From positions 1-36,234 of the IMG/VR virus record IMGVR_UViG_3300042324_001133: 36,234 nt of DNA; one strand, written 5' to 3'. This document shows, piece after piece, positions 1 through 8,805 of the stretch. Under the pieces are notes generated by a model, which did not search any database, was not told where the DNA came from, and worked only from the letters and a program-made list of their open reading frames with translations. Each line of letters starts with the position of its first letter. Positions within the stretch are counted from its first letter, which is position 1. The stretch is from a virus. The position numbers and the translations under genes were made by a program.

Positions 1-2
1 AT

Positions 3-518
3 ACGTACCCAGGTAAAAACTCTGACAAATCTTACTTCACAGAAGAAATGCTAGAGAAGGTACAAAATCGTTGGGGTGATTACTTAATCCCAGCAGAGGG
101 TAGCAGTTGTGGCTATTTTAGAATTAGTTTAGAACGTGATACATTTGAACAAAACATTCACATTGATCCAGGTTGGGATGTTGGTGGTGTACTATATCTT
201 AATACACCAAATCAATGTCGTCCAGAATCTGGTACACACTTTTACTATCATAACAGATTAGGTATAGAACGTGCTCCGGCTACACCCGAAGAAGGTAAAT
301 ACTTAGGCTTTACTAACTATGAAGAACTACGTAGAAATGTAATCTATGGTGATGGACTTGATAAAACATTATGGACAAGATATGCATCTAGCCCAATGAA
401 GTATAATCGTTTAGTATTGTTTGATCCGTTGTTATGGCACAGTCATGGTGATAACTTCGGTGATTGTATGGATAACGGCAGACTGGTTATGCTATTCTTC
501 TTTACAAAACAAAAATGA
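3..518 (+). CDS. DUF6445-like 2OG-Fe(II) oxygenase, 5' truncated by window edge
   Basis: The frame is open to the window edge, so the true start lies upstream; the first visible ATG is at 48, and the residues before it begin TYPGKNS. Numbered from that Met, an H38-x-D40 pair (HIDPGWDVGG) is followed by a distal histidine in WHSHGDN (131-133) and R145 in GRLVMLFFF. This is the His-x-Asp...His...Arg arrangement of Fe(II)/2-oxoglutarate dioxygenases. The N-terminal YPG and the overall layout recall the DUF6445 family common in marine T4-like phages; that family name is from memory. The substrate is unknown. The stop overlaps the next start (ATGA), so the two are probably translationally coupled. 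It is the first of eight predicted iron oxygenases in the window. Confidence 0.75.
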   Translation, partial: TYPGKNSDKSYFTEEMLEKVQNRWGDYLIPAEGSSCGYFRISLERDTFEQNIHIDPGWDVGGVLYLNTPNQCRPESGTHFYYHNRLGIERAPATPEEGKYLGFTNYEELRRNVIYGDGLDKTLWTRYASSPMKYNRLVLFDPLLWHSHGDNFGDCMDNGRLVMLFFFTKQK

Positions 519-1009
519 AACAGGCATACTTTGTACCAAACTTCCCCATAAATCGTATCACACAAACCGGAGAAGATGGTTGGTGTCATATGCCAAATCA
601 TCCAAGAAGTCGCTATGACTATCTAGGTGCAATACTAGAACATATGGATAACTGCAAACGCATAGATCCAATACAAATAATTATACATGATGAACAACAG
701 GTACATGCTGGACCAAGTGGTGTATCCAGATTGTTTGCATTAACACATCAAAGACAGTATACTCATATACCATGTATTGTTAGCAGTGAAATATGTTATG
801 AATGGTTTGGGGAAAATGTAGTTAAAATCAATACAACTGAAGAACTATTAAGTTACTTTGATCCTGCATATCTACCCAAAAGTTATAGTTTAGATAACGG
901 TGCATTTTGGCATAATGGTGCATGGAGTTATACAGAACTAGAACGTACTATGAATGTGTCAGAAGCTACTAAACTACGTATGAAACAAATGATGACAGAG
1001 ACAAATTAA
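515..1009 (+). CDS. ParB/sulfiredoxin-like domain protein (hypothetical)
   Basis: This 164-residue protein starts at the ATGA overlap with the upstream oxygenase. Residues about 50-92 (DPIQIIIHDEQQVHAGPSG, VSRLFAL, then THIPCIVSS) resemble a ParB N-terminal/sulfiredoxin fold core, in which a short 'G.sR..A' nucleotide-binding turn precedes a hydrophobic strand. The flanking regions are unrecognised. Such domains in phages have been linked to nucleotide hydrolysis or DNA binding, but nothing here fixes the role. It sits between an oxygenase and a sulfotransferase with a 1-nt gap downstream, so it is in one operon with both. The domain call is inference from pattern; the CDS is secure from overlap, length and codon use. 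Confidence 0.6.
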   Translation: MKQAYFVPNFPINRITQTGEDGWCHMPNHPRSRYDYLGAILEHMDNCKRIDPIQIIIHDEQQVHAGPSGVSRLFALTHQRQYTHIPCIVSSEICYEWFGENVVKINTTEELLSYFDPAYLPKSYSLDNGAFWHNGAWSYTELERTMNVSEATKLRMKQMMTETN

Positions 1010-1010
1010 T

Positions 1011-1856
1011 ATGAAACAAGAATTTTTTTTCTATAGTGGATTACCAAGAGCTGGTGGAACAATGTTAGCTTCAGTAATGAACCAACATCCAGACATGTAT
1101 GTAAGTCCATTAAGCCCAACTGTAGAGTTGTTATATTATACAGAGAAATACTTTGATGAAGGTAGTGAAGCATATAACGCTAATCCACAGCCAGTAGCTA
1201 AACAAAGTGTATTGGAATCATTGCCAAGAGAGTATTACAAGAATATACCTAAAAAGTATATTATGGATAACAATCGTGCATGGCCTAACAATACTGATAG
1301 AATATGTAAGTTTATAACTACAAAGCCAAAGATTGTATGTATTGTAAGAGATATACCATCTATACTAGCTAGTTTTATTGATTTAGTAAATCGTAGCAAT
1401 AATCCAGGGGATAACTTCATTGACCGTTGGTTAGTAGACAATCGTATGGAATTGAACACTAAGAACAGATGTTATTATTTGATGCAACCAACGGGTATTG
1501 TGAACCAGAGTTTATGGAGTATGTATCAGGGTTACAATAATCCAAGTGTAAAATCCTGTATGCATATGGTAGAGTATGATAATTTGATTAGTAATCCAGA
1601 AGAAACATTGAGTAATATTGTTGATTTTTTAGATATTCCATCGTATAAGTTTGTTTTTAACAATATTAAGAATGTAACACCCGTAGATGATGTAACGTAC
1701 AATTTAGAGGGTATGCATAGTGTTCGTCCTAAGTTAGCTAGTAGGAATTTAGATCCTGTAGAGATATTAGGCTATGAGTTAGTTAAGCAATATTCTGGTT
1801 TAGAGTATTGGAGAGAAGTAGTAAAACCGAGCAAAGTCAAGCTGTTTAGTATATAA
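1011..1856 (+). CDS. Sulfotransferase family protein
   Basis: This 281-residue protein is predicted to transfer a sulfuryl group from PAPS to an unknown acceptor. The N-terminus has the 5'-phosphosulfate-binding loop (YSGLPRAGGTMLASVMNQHP, residues 8-27). The 3'-phosphate-binding segment follows at about 108-121 (IVCIVRDIPSILAS, with R113 and S117). A late 'LDIP' and a basic 'GMHSVRPKL' segment fit the family. Length is normal for a stand-alone phage sulfotransferase. It ends 5 nt before a late-promoter octamer at 1861. An APS-kinase-domain protein at 10914 could supply PAPS, and a glycosyltransferase at 3811 could supply an acceptor glycan; both links are inference. The donor-site motif is clear; the substrate is not. 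Confidence 0.88.
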   Translation: MKQEFFFYSGLPRAGGTMLASVMNQHPDMYVSPLSPTVELLYYTEKYFDEGSEAYNANPQPVAKQSVLESLPREYYKNIPKKYIMDNNRAWPNNTDRICKFITTKPKIVCIVRDIPSILASFIDLVNRSNNPGDNFIDRWLVDNRMELNTKNRCYYLMQPTGIVNQSLWSMYQGYNNPSVKSCMHMVEYDNLISNPEETLSNIVDFLDIPSYKFVFNNIKNVTPVDDVTYNLEGMHSVRPKLASRNLDPVEILGYELVKQYSGLEYWREVVKPSKVKLFSI

Positions 1857-1860
1857 TATT

Positions 1861-1868
1861 GATAAATA
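1861..1868 (+). promoter_or_regulatory. T4-type late promoter octamer (GATAAATA)
   Basis: GATAAATA lies 19 nt before the ATG at 1888 and differs from the T4 late consensus TATAAATA only in the first base. It follows the end of the sulfotransferase gene directly. A purine-rich AAAGAGAG sits between it and the start and can serve as the ribosome site. It would drive the first kelch-like block. Confidence 0.6.
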
Positions 1869-1887
1869 TACTAAAGAGAGATATATT

Positions 1888-2835
1888 ATGCCAGTAACGA
1901 TTACAGCGGGAATTACATTTAGTGGGGGTGGATTGACTATGGAATTTGCACCTCCCTCACAGGCAACAGCGGGCTGGTTTGGAGCCGGAAGGAATCCGGG
2001 ACCACAGTCGAGTATTAGCCGTATTACATTTGCAACTGATACTGCTACTGCAAGTAGCAGAGGCCCATTAAGTGCCGCTAGGTATAGCCTTGGTGCTACA
2101 GGTAACTTTACAAACGGGTGGTTTGCTGGCGGGTATGCTAACCCAGGTACTGCCAGGTCTCTCGTTGATCGGATCACATATGCAACTGATACGGCAACGG
2201 CGACCGTTCGCGGGCCACTAAATAACGTTATATTTAATATTCAAGCAGCCGGTACAGCAACTGACGGGTGGTGGGGCAGTGGTTACTCTCCGGGAGCACC
2301 CGGTGCTACATCATATGTCAGTCGTATTACATTTGCAACAGATACAGCAACCGCTAGTGCCAGGGGCCCTTTAACTGTGTCGTCCTGGAATAGAACTGCT
2401 GTAACGGACAGTACTACTTATGGTTGGTTTGCAGGAGGCCAGGGGTCTAGTACAAATGTAGACCGTATCACCTACACAACAGATACTAATACAGCAAGTA
2501 GCAGAGGCCCATTATTTACCGGAGCAAACGCTTCCGGAGGTACCTACACAACCTCATATGGTTGGATTGGTGGATCTCCGGGATCCACCGTACAACGTAT
2601 TACATATGCAAGTGATACAGCAACTGCAAGTGTTCGAGGCCCTATATATGAGGTTAGTTCCCTGGCCGGAGCAGGAGATGATACATATGGTTGGTTTGGT
2701 GGAGGCACCAATGCCGGATCCTATTTTACAACTGTATATCGGATTACATATTCTACTGATACTGCAGCCGCAACATCTAGGGGAGCATTGTTTACCGGTT
2801 CATCAAACTTAGCAGCCTCATCCGGTATCCAATAA
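1888..2835 (+). CDS. Six-repeat kelch-like protein, paralog 1 (probable virion surface/adhesion)
   Basis: The 315-residue protein starts with the family leader (MPVTITAGITFSGGG, then a Pro/Ala stretch and TAGWFGAG). Six repeats of about 45-50 residues follow. Each has a 'YGWFAGG' motif, a variable loop, then 'V-RIT[FY]ATDTATAS-RGPL'. The protein ends SSGIQ, the family C-terminus. The Gly-Gly pair and spaced Tyr/Trp recall kelch beta-propeller blades, so a six-bladed propeller is likely but not proven. Similar proteins are widespread in marine T4-like phages (from memory) and are usually called structural or tail-associated. Variable loops between conserved strands suit receptor binding. It is followed 15 nt later by paralog 2, so both share the promoter at 1861. 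Confidence 0.8.
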   Translation: MPVTITAGITFSGGGLTMEFAPPSQATAGWFGAGRNPGPQSSISRITFATDTATASSRGPLSAARYSLGATGNFTNGWFAGGYANPGTARSLVDRITYATDTATATVRGPLNNVIFNIQAAGTATDGWWGSGYSPGAPGATSYVSRITFATDTATASARGPLTVSSWNRTAVTDSTTYGWFAGGQGSSTNVDRITYTTDTNTASSRGPLFTGANASGGTYTTSYGWIGGSPGSTVQRITYASDTATASVRGPIYEVSSLAGAGDDTYGWFGGGTNAGSYFTTVYRITYSTDTAAATSRGALFTGSSNLAASSGIQ

Positions 2836-2850
2836 CAGAAAGAATATATA

Positions 2851-3804
2851 ATGCCAGTAACAATAACAGGTGGAATAACATTTACAGGGAACGGTGTCAC
2901 AATGGAAGGTGCACCTTCGCAACCAACCGCTACTTGGGCAGCAGGTGGTTACCCTCCATTAACTATATCAACTGTAAATCGTATTACATATGCAACAGAT
3001 ACTACAACTGCAACTGTACGTGGACCTTTGGTGGGTAATAATCAAACGTTAGTTGGTACCGGAACATTAGTATATGGTTGGTTTGGTGGCGGATATACTA
3101 CCGGCGGTTCTATAAGCACTATACAAAGAATCACATATTCAACAGATACAGCCACTGCAACCAATAGAAGTACACTAAGTAATCCTACGAGTGGTTTAGC
3201 CGCAAGCTCCGACCGCTCAACATATGCCTGGTTTGCTGGCGGATATGTAGCGACATTTGTTTCTACAGTACAACGATTAACTTTTGCAACAGACACCGCC
3301 GGAGTTTCAAGTAAAGGTCCGTTAAGCCAAGCAAGGTCCTCATTTAACGGAATGGGTACCAATAGTTATGGATGGTTTGGTGGTGGTTCGGTCCCCGCAT
3401 CAATTTCTACGGTAGATCGTATTGATTATGCAAATGACACTGCTACTGCTAGCATACGTGGTGCATTAACATCGGCGGTATATGGTGCTGCCGCAATCAG
3501 TGACGGTAGTACTTATGGATACTTTGTGGGAGGGGTAGTCAGTCCACGAACAAGTGTTACACAACGTATTACTTTTGCAAATGATACGGGACTTTCAACT
3601 ACTAGAGGACCTTATTTTGCTCCCATGTACGGTGGTTCTGGATCAGGTAATGACACACATGGATATGTTACTGCGTGTAATGCAAGCTCGCCAATCTCTA
3701 CTGTAGGACGAATTACATATGCAACAGATACTGCAACTGCAAGTGAACGAGGTCCGATGACCTATGCAGCCTTTAATGTAGCATCTACTGCAGGCATACA
3801 GTAA
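2851..3804 (+). CDS. Six-repeat kelch-like protein, paralog 2
   Basis: This 317-residue paralog has leader MPVTITGGITFTGNG and ends STAGIQ. Its six repeats are the most divergent of the family: repeat 2 has NRSTLS instead of RGPLS, repeat 3 has RLTFATDTAGVSSKGPLS, and repeat 5 has RITFANDTGLSTTRGPYF. That suggests it is older or under different selection than paralog 3 at 6793. A purine-rich AGAAAG 10 nt before the ATG serves as the ribosome site. Stop and next start (3811) are 6 nt apart, so the glycosyltransferase fusion is likely cotranscribed. The family fold and adhesion role are inferred as for paralog 1. Confidence 0.78.
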   Translation: MPVTITGGITFTGNGVTMEGAPSQPTATWAAGGYPPLTISTVNRITYATDTTTATVRGPLVGNNQTLVGTGTLVYGWFGGGYTTGGSISTIQRITYSTDTATATNRSTLSNPTSGLAASSDRSTYAWFAGGYVATFVSTVQRLTFATDTAGVSSKGPLSQARSSFNGMGTNSYGWFGGGSVPASISTVDRIDYANDTATASIRGALTSAVYGAAAISDGSTYGYFVGGVVSPRTSVTQRITFANDTGLSTTRGPYFAPMYGGSGSGNDTHGYVTACNASSPISTVGRITYATDTATASERGPMTYAAFNVASTAGIQ

Positions 3805-3810
3805 ATCCAG

Positions 3811-5628
3811 ATGATTTCCGGCGCTACCCAATCTGGGTTTCATTTTCTACAAGAACATATCAACTTCCCAACGGATACTTCAGTAGAATTTGACCCACAT
3901 AAACTAATCAATAGTAACAAACAAGTAAAGATACTGTGGGCACACTACGCCCACGATCAACCAATATTCTTAAACGTAAACTGGGACAAAATAACACATA
4001 TAGTATGTGTAAGTGAGTGGCAAAAAACTCAATTCATTAAGTATCTTAAGATACCAAAACATAAAATAAGTGTAATACGTAATGGTGGTGCAGACTACTT
4101 TACATATAAACAAAAAACAAACAAAACTCTTATATACGCTAGTACACCATTCCGTGGACTAAAATATCTACCCTATATCTTTAAACAGGTACTAAAATGT
4201 CATCCAGATGCTATTCTTAAAGTATTCTCGGGTATGAAATTATACGGAGATAGTGATACACAAGAGTTTAAACAAATATACAATGAACTAAAAAACACAC
4301 CAAACACATTCTACAATGAACCAATTACACATAAACAACTAGCTAATGAATTCAGAGATGCATCATTATTAGTTTATCCAAATATATGGGAAGAAACAAG
4401 CTGTGTAACATTGATTGAAGCAATGCGTTCAGGATGTTATCCAATATTAAGTGATATAGGTGCATTACCCGAAACAAGTAATGGTTATGGAACTATTGTA
4501 CCATTAGATGCACAATATCATCCAAGTGGATGGATACCAAGTACACAGTTTTTAGATGATTTTGCAGATAATATTTCCCAAGCATTAACAGAAACTAAAT
4601 ATACTCATACTAAAGAGCAGGCTGATTGGGCTTGTGAATACTATAACTGGAACACTATTGCTATTGAATGGCATACATTACTAAACAAACTATCAACAAA
4701 AGGATCAACAATGAAAAAGAAAATGGAAATCTCTAATCTAACATCACATACAGGTGATAAGATTGTACATGATGAAAAAGTACTATCACAAGTATTTGAC
4801 GAAATCTTCCGCTGGGAAGAAGCAGATAAAGAACATGCTCAAGGGCGTAGTAACTTCCAAATTGAGAAGTTCATCACACTAGATAACTATACAATTCCAA
4901 GTGCTTTCAATGCTATGTTGAAGAATCGTAGAATTATGGCAGAAGGATTATTCAGCAAAATTACTGAGATGAAAGAACATCAACGTGAATTTGATTATAA
5001 GTGGAATAAGAAAAACAAAGATGAACCAATTCAATGGCCAACTAAAGATGGTGGTACTAAGTTGTGTTGGTATGATTTGGATTACTTAAATCTACAAAAC
5101 TTCTTAAAGAGTAGTGAGTTAGAGATCCGTGATCGGGTACAACAGATTGCTACGTTTGATAAGATACTAGATAGATTAGTAGAACAAAATGGTGGTCCAA
5201 TCACACGTGAACAGTTTGAGAATGAAGACCATGTATATTGGGAACGTAGACTAGCTAACCAAGCTATGGATGAGATGATTAGTCGTAACACTGGTATTGG
5301 TGTTGGTAACATTCACAGTATGCGTAGAGCCAGCGCACCTACATTAATTTCTGGTGATGTAAATCGTGTTAAGAATGATTTCCCTGATTTAGGTAAAGCA
5401 TTGACTGGTGGTGAGCATAGTGTAGAATTCTTATTAGAGTTACAGAAGAAAGTTGTTGCTGGTATTGAAGAAGTAACCAGCAGTGATATACTAGCATTAG
5501 CTAATGAGAAGGTTACCGAGCGTATTGGCATTACTGAAAGATTAGACAGAATGCATGAGAAGCCAGCACAAGGTAAACCAGAAGTATCACCAAAGAGTTT
5601 GTTTAATGACAAATGGAATAGTAAATGA
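3811..5628 (+). CDS. GT4-type glycosyltransferase fused in frame to a conserved phage protein
   Basis: This is one 605-residue open frame with two unrelated halves. Residues 1-300 are a GT-B glycosyltransferase: ITHIVCVSEWQ, SVIRNGG and the donor-binding EETSCVTLIEAM (E-x7-E) followed by GCYPILSDIGALPETSNG. The product would be a sugar transfer to an unknown acceptor. Residue 301 is a Met (ATG at 4711) preceded by AAAGGATCAACA, a plausible ribosome site. Residues 301-605 form a helical, charged protein with a Trp/Tyr-rich centre and a helical C-terminus, which I recognise only as a conserved phage-type hypothetical. The two halves may be made as a fusion, as a separate 305-residue protein from 4711, or both. 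The first start has a poor SD (TCCAG). The stop overlaps the next gene by ATGA. Confidence 0.8.
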   Translation: MISGATQSGFHFLQEHINFPTDTSVEFDPHKLINSNKQVKILWAHYAHDQPIFLNVNWDKITHIVCVSEWQKTQFIKYLKIPKHKISVIRNGGADYFTYKQKTNKTLIYASTPFRGLKYLPYIFKQVLKCHPDAILKVFSGMKLYGDSDTQEFKQIYNELKNTPNTFYNEPITHKQLANEFRDASLLVYPNIWEETSCVTLIEAMRSGCYPILSDIGALPETSNGYGTIVPLDAQYHPSGWIPSTQFLDDFADNISQALTETKYTHTKEQADWACEYYNWNTIAIEWHTLLNKLSTKGSTMKKKMEISNLTSHTGDKIVHDEKVLSQVFDEIFRWEEADKEHAQGRSNFQIEKFITLDNYTIPSAFNAMLKNRRIMAEGLFSKITEMKEHQREFDYKWNKKNKDEPIQWPTKDGGTKLCWYDLDYLNLQNFLKSSELEIRDRVQQIATFDKILDRLVEQNGGPITREQFENEDHVYWERRLANQAMDEMISRNTGIGVGNIHSMRRASAPTLISGDVNRVKNDFPDLGKALTGGEHSVEFLLELQKKVVAGIEEVTSSDILALANEKVTERIGITERLDRMHEKPAQGKPEVSPKSLFNDKWNSK

Positions 5629-6332
5629 AAAACAATTTGTTAACTAACATATTAATTGCACCTAACGTAATATCAAAAGAGGGTGTAGCTTTTATTATGG
5701 AGCATGCCAAGAGACAGAAAAAAGTTGATTTATCTGTATTTGATCCAGAACAAAGTAATAAAACAAAAGATACTAAGTTTAGTGTAGACAAGAAGGTTAG
5801 AGATACACAGATGATTGACCTAGAAGATATTGCTAGTGAGATTATTGATTTGTTTCGTAATGTTGTAACCAATGTTATCAATCCATTTTATGAGTTTGAA
5901 GTTAAAGATTCCGAGTTGCCACAATTATTACATTATGGTGTAGATGGGCATTATATGCCACATTGTGATGGTGAATCATTATGGAAGCCGCCCGGCAATG
6001 AGCCATTGATTTGGCGTAAAAGTACTGATAGAGATTTAAGTACAGTATTATTTTTGAATGATGATTTTGAAGGTGGGGATTTTGTATTCCCTGAATTTCG
6101 TGTAAGAGTTCGTCCAGAGCCAGGAATGTTAGTTTGTTTCCCTTCTACACATGAGTATTTGCATGGTGTTGAGCCAGTTACTAAAGGAACTAGATATAGT
6201 ATAGTAAATTGGATGACAGTTAAGGGTTTTCCTAGTATGGAAGACGAAACTAATATGATTAATCATAAATACAATATAGGTGTTGATAAGCCTATATCTA
6301 ACAAAAAGGAAAAAACATGGCTAAGTACATAA
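5625..6332 (+). CDS. Prolyl 4-hydroxylase-like 2OG-Fe(II) oxygenase
   Basis: This 235-residue protein has a complete P4Hc-type iron site: H113-C-D115 (YMPHCDGES), H180 (EYLHGVEPV) and the 2OG-binding R190 (KGTRYSIVNW). The double-stranded beta-helix core runs from about 98 to 197, with the typical TVLFLNDDFEGGDFVFPEF strand pair. Enzymes of this group hydroxylate proline or other side chains in proteins; some phage versions have unknown targets. The N-terminal 95 residues are helical. The start overlaps the upstream stop (ATGA), and the C-terminus overlaps the next gene by 16 nt, so it belongs to the glycosyltransferase operon. It could act on the surface proteins encoded around it, but that is only a guess from location. 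Confidence 0.87.
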   Translation: MKNNLLTNILIAPNVISKEGVAFIMEHAKRQKKVDLSVFDPEQSNKTKDTKFSVDKKVRDTQMIDLEDIASEIIDLFRNVVTNVINPFYEFEVKDSELPQLLHYGVDGHYMPHCDGESLWKPPGNEPLIWRKSTDRDLSTVLFLNDDFEGGDFVFPEFRVRVRPEPGMLVCFPSTHEYLHGVEPVTKGTRYSIVNWMTVKGFPSMEDETNMINHKYNIGVDKPISNKKEKTWLST

Positions 6333-6730
6333 AGCATTATTACGTTGATGGTGATAATTTAGTAGAGTTCTTTGTTGATAAGAACATGGGACCAAATGGC
6401 AAGACACATCCAAGAATTGACGGATTAGACGTTAAGTTTTGGTTTGTAGATAGTAATGGTATTGACTATTGCATGAGTGTAGTACCAGATGAGACTGTTA
6501 TTACTCCAGAAAATGGCTTGGGTGAAGGCGCATACAATGTATGGGCTAGTGAAATACAGGGTCAATATGAAGCACAGAGAGCAAGTGTAGCTAGCAATAG
6601 TGATATGTTGACACGATTGGGCAAGACCGAAGCTGAAGTATTAGCTATGGCTTTTGACAATAGTAGTGTTGAGTCAATGTTAGCTAGTTTTTCACAGTTA
6701 GCACCAGCCCCGGAAACGTTAGGCAGTTGA
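6317..6730 (+). CDS. Conserved phage-type hypothetical protein (137 aa)
   Basis: I do not recognise a named family. The N-terminal half is strand-rich with acidic turns (YYVDGDNLVEFFVDKN, then DVKFWFVDSNGIDYCMSVV). The middle is helical with Ala/Ser/Gln, and the tail is Pro/Ala-rich (LAPAPETLGS). The start is well supported: AAAAAGGAAAAAAC stands directly upstream of the ATG, inside the end of the oxygenase gene. It is the last gene of the run that begins at 2851, before a new late-promoter octamer at 6764. It could be a small virion or chaperone protein; nothing in the sequence decides this. Confidence 0.6.
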   Translation: MAKYIKHYYVDGDNLVEFFVDKNMGPNGKTHPRIDGLDVKFWFVDSNGIDYCMSVVPDETVITPENGLGEGAYNVWASEIQGQYEAQRASVASNSDMLTRLGKTEAEVLAMAFDNSSVESMLASFSQLAPAPETLGS

Positions 6731-6763
6731 TTCTCAAGCCATATTAGAAGTTGTAAGTAGTGT

Positions 6764-6771
6764 GATAAATA
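6764..6771 (+). promoter_or_regulatory. T4-type late promoter octamer (GATAAATA)
   Basis: GATAAATA lies 21 nt before the ATG at 6793 in a 62-nt gap between genes. An AAGGG ribosome site sits at about 6781-6785. It would drive the second kelch-like block (6793-10859). Confidence 0.6.
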
Positions 6772-6792
6772 CACTATGATAAGGGAAAATAT

Positions 6793-7767
6793 ATGGCAAT
6801 TGAAATAGGCCCAGGTTGGACAATAGGTGGTGGGATATCAATAGTTACCCCACCTTCCACTCCAACAGCAGGATGGTATGGTGGAGGCTTCACTCCTGGA
6901 GCCGCATCAACTGTAGATAGAATAACATATGCAACAGATACTGCAACAGCTAGTGTACGTGGTCCACTTAGTTTGGCTAGAAATGGATTAGCCGCAACAG
7001 GCAATACCACTGATGGGTGGTTTGGTGGTGGATATAATAATCCAGTACTCGTTTCAAGAGTAGACCGTATTACATATGCAACAGATACTGCAACAGCTAG
7101 TGTACGTGGTCCACTATCTTCGGCTAGAAAATATTTGGCTGCATCCGGAAATAGTACTGATGGATGGTTTGGTGGTGGTAACCCAGGAGCCTCATCAACT
7201 GTAGATAGAATAACATATGCAACAGATACTGCAACAGCTAGTGTACGTGGTCCACTATCTTCGGCTAGAAAATATTTGGCTGCATCCGGAAATAGTACTG
7301 ATGGATGGTTTGGTGGAGGCTATCAATTCCCTAATCCTGCAGCACCGGGATCCCGATCTACCGTAGACCGTATTACATATGCAACAGATACAGCAACTGC
7401 TAGTGTTCGCGGACCACTAAGTTCTGCTAAATATTCGTTGACAGCAACCGGTGATACTACATATGGATGGTTTGGCGGCGGGTATATTCCAGGAGGTACC
7501 GGCAATATTTCAACAGTAGATAGAATCACGTATGCAACTGATACTGCAACAGCTAGTGTACGTGGTCCATTATCTTCGGCTAAACGATATTTGGCTGCAT
7601 CCGGAAATAGCACTGATGGATGGTTTGGTGGAGGGATATATCCGGGCCCGGGATACCTTTCAACGGTAGATAGAATAACATATGCAACAGATACTGCAAC
7701 TGCAAGTGTACGTGGTCCACTTAGTTTAGCTAGACGGAATTTGGCATCAGCTTCCGGTGTACAATAA
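6793..7767 (+). CDS. Six-repeat kelch-like protein, paralog 3 (most regular)
   Basis: This 324-residue paralog is the most regular of the six. All six repeats carry RITYATDTATASVRGPLS almost unchanged, and the linker is almost always STVD. The N-terminal leader differs (MAIEIGPGWTIGGGISIV), but the WYGGGF entry and SASGVQ end match the family. Repeats 2 and 3 are identical over 104 bp of DNA, so a blade was duplicated or converted recently. Differences fall mainly in the Gly-rich loops after WFGGG. That pattern fits loop diversification on a constant scaffold. Probable virion surface or adhesion function by family resemblance. It opens the second block under the promoter at 6764. Confidence 0.8.
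   Translation: MAIEIGPGWTIGGGISIVTPPSTPTAGWYGGGFTPGAASTVDRITYATDTATASVRGPLSLARNGLAATGNTTDGWFGGGYNNPVLVSRVDRITYATDTATASVRGPLSSARKYLAASGNSTDGWFGGGNPGASSTVDRITYATDTATASVRGPLSSARKYLAASGNSTDGWFGGGYQFPNPAAPGSRSTVDRITYATDTATASVRGPLSSAKYSLTATGDTTYGWFGGGYIPGGTGNISTVDRITYATDTATASVRGPLSSAKRYLAASGNSTDGWFGGGIYPGPGYLSTVDRITYATDTATASVRGPLSLARRNLASASGVQ
7072..7316 (+). repeat. Perfect 104-bp direct repeat inside a kelch-like gene
   Basis: Bases 7072-7175 and 7213-7316 are identical by eye over 104 bp and offset by 141 bp, exactly one 47-codon repeat unit. Identity covers synonymous positions as well. The flanks differ at once (TT/TA before, GGT/GGA after). This indicates recent unequal recombination or gene conversion between blades, or a possible assembly collapse/expansion point. 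Confidence 0.9.
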
Positions 7768-7782
7768 TAGAAAGAATAATAT

Positions 7783-8787
7783 ATGTCAGTAACATTTAGT
7801 GGTGGAATAACATTTACAGGTGGTGGGTTTAGTTTCAGTGAGGCACCCCCGGCTCAAGGTACAGCAGGATGGTTTGGTGGCGGATATTCCCCTGCTACAA
7901 GGAGCACAGTACAACGAATAACATTTGCAACAGATACAGCTACTGCAAGTGTTAGAGGCCCATTAACAGCCGGTAAGTATGGTCATGCTGCATCCGGTAA
8001 TTTTACATATGGATGGTTTGCAACTGGTATTAATTATAACTTGTCGCCAACTGGTAGAGTAACTACAGTTGACCGTATTACATATGCAACTGACACTACC
8101 ACTGCAAGTAGCCGAGGACCTATGGTATATGCGGTAAGTGGTGTTGCAGGAGTAGGAGATGTGACTGCCGGTTGGTTTAGTGGGGGGTATTATGCCAACA
8201 CCCCTGCATCTTTTAATTATTCTACATTCACTCAACGAATTACCTATGCAACAGATACAGCAACTGCTTCAGGACGTGGAAGCTTATCTGTGGGTATAAG
8301 AGAGACTACTGCGGTTACTGATGGAAACACTTATGGATCCACTTATTGTTGGATTGTTGGGGGAACTACCGGTGATAACTCATCATTAATTCAACGTATT
8401 ACATATGCAACGGATACAGCAACCGCAAGTGTTCGCGGACCACTGTCAGTAGTTCAAGCTTTTTTGGGAAGTGTATTTAATACTACATATGGTTGGGCCG
8501 CGGGCGGCTACAACGGTGTTTATGCAATAACATCTACTGTACAACGAATAACTTACGCAACAGATACTGCAACAGCAAGTGTTCGTGGCCCTATATATAC
8601 AACAACTTATGGTTCAGGCACTGGTGATGCTAATTATGGATGGGTTGGTGGCGGTAGAGGTACTGGTGGAACTTTTTTAGCTACTGTACAACAAATAACT
8701 TACGCAACAGATACTGCAACAGCAACGGCAAGAGGAAGCTTGTCAGAAAGTGTATCTCGCCAACAATCTACCTCCGGCATCCAATAA
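7783..8787 (+). CDS. Six-repeat kelch-like protein, paralog 4
   Basis: This 334-residue paralog has leader MSVTFSGGITFTGGG and ends STSGIQ. It has six repeats with longer loops than paralog 3, for example GINYNLSPTGRV and YYANTPASFNYSTF. The last repeat reads QITYATDTATATARGSLS, where Gln replaces the near-invariant Arg. The start follows the previous stop by 15 nt with AGAAAG as the ribosome site. Loop lengths vary while the strand motif is fixed, as expected for a propeller used for binding. Function is inferred from the family only. Confidence 0.78.
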   Translation: MSVTFSGGITFTGGGFSFSEAPPAQGTAGWFGGGYSPATRSTVQRITFATDTATASVRGPLTAGKYGHAASGNFTYGWFATGINYNLSPTGRVTTVDRITYATDTTTASSRGPMVYAVSGVAGVGDVTAGWFSGGYYANTPASFNYSTFTQRITYATDTATASGRGSLSVGIRETTAVTDGNTYGSTYCWIVGGTTGDNSSLIQRITYATDTATASVRGPLSVVQAFLGSVFNTTYGWAAGGYNGVYAITSTVQRITYATDTATASVRGPIYTTTYGSGTGDANYGWVGGGRGTGGTFLATVQQITYATDTATATARGSLSESVSRQQSTSGIQ

Positions 8788-8805
8788 GATAAAGGTTTAA
8801 AAAGA

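Noticed and set aside
6774-7613. Long minus-strand open frames antisense to the kelch-like genes
   Set aside because: They are low-complexity translations of the complement of the repeated coding sequence, without ribosome sites or recognisable domains.
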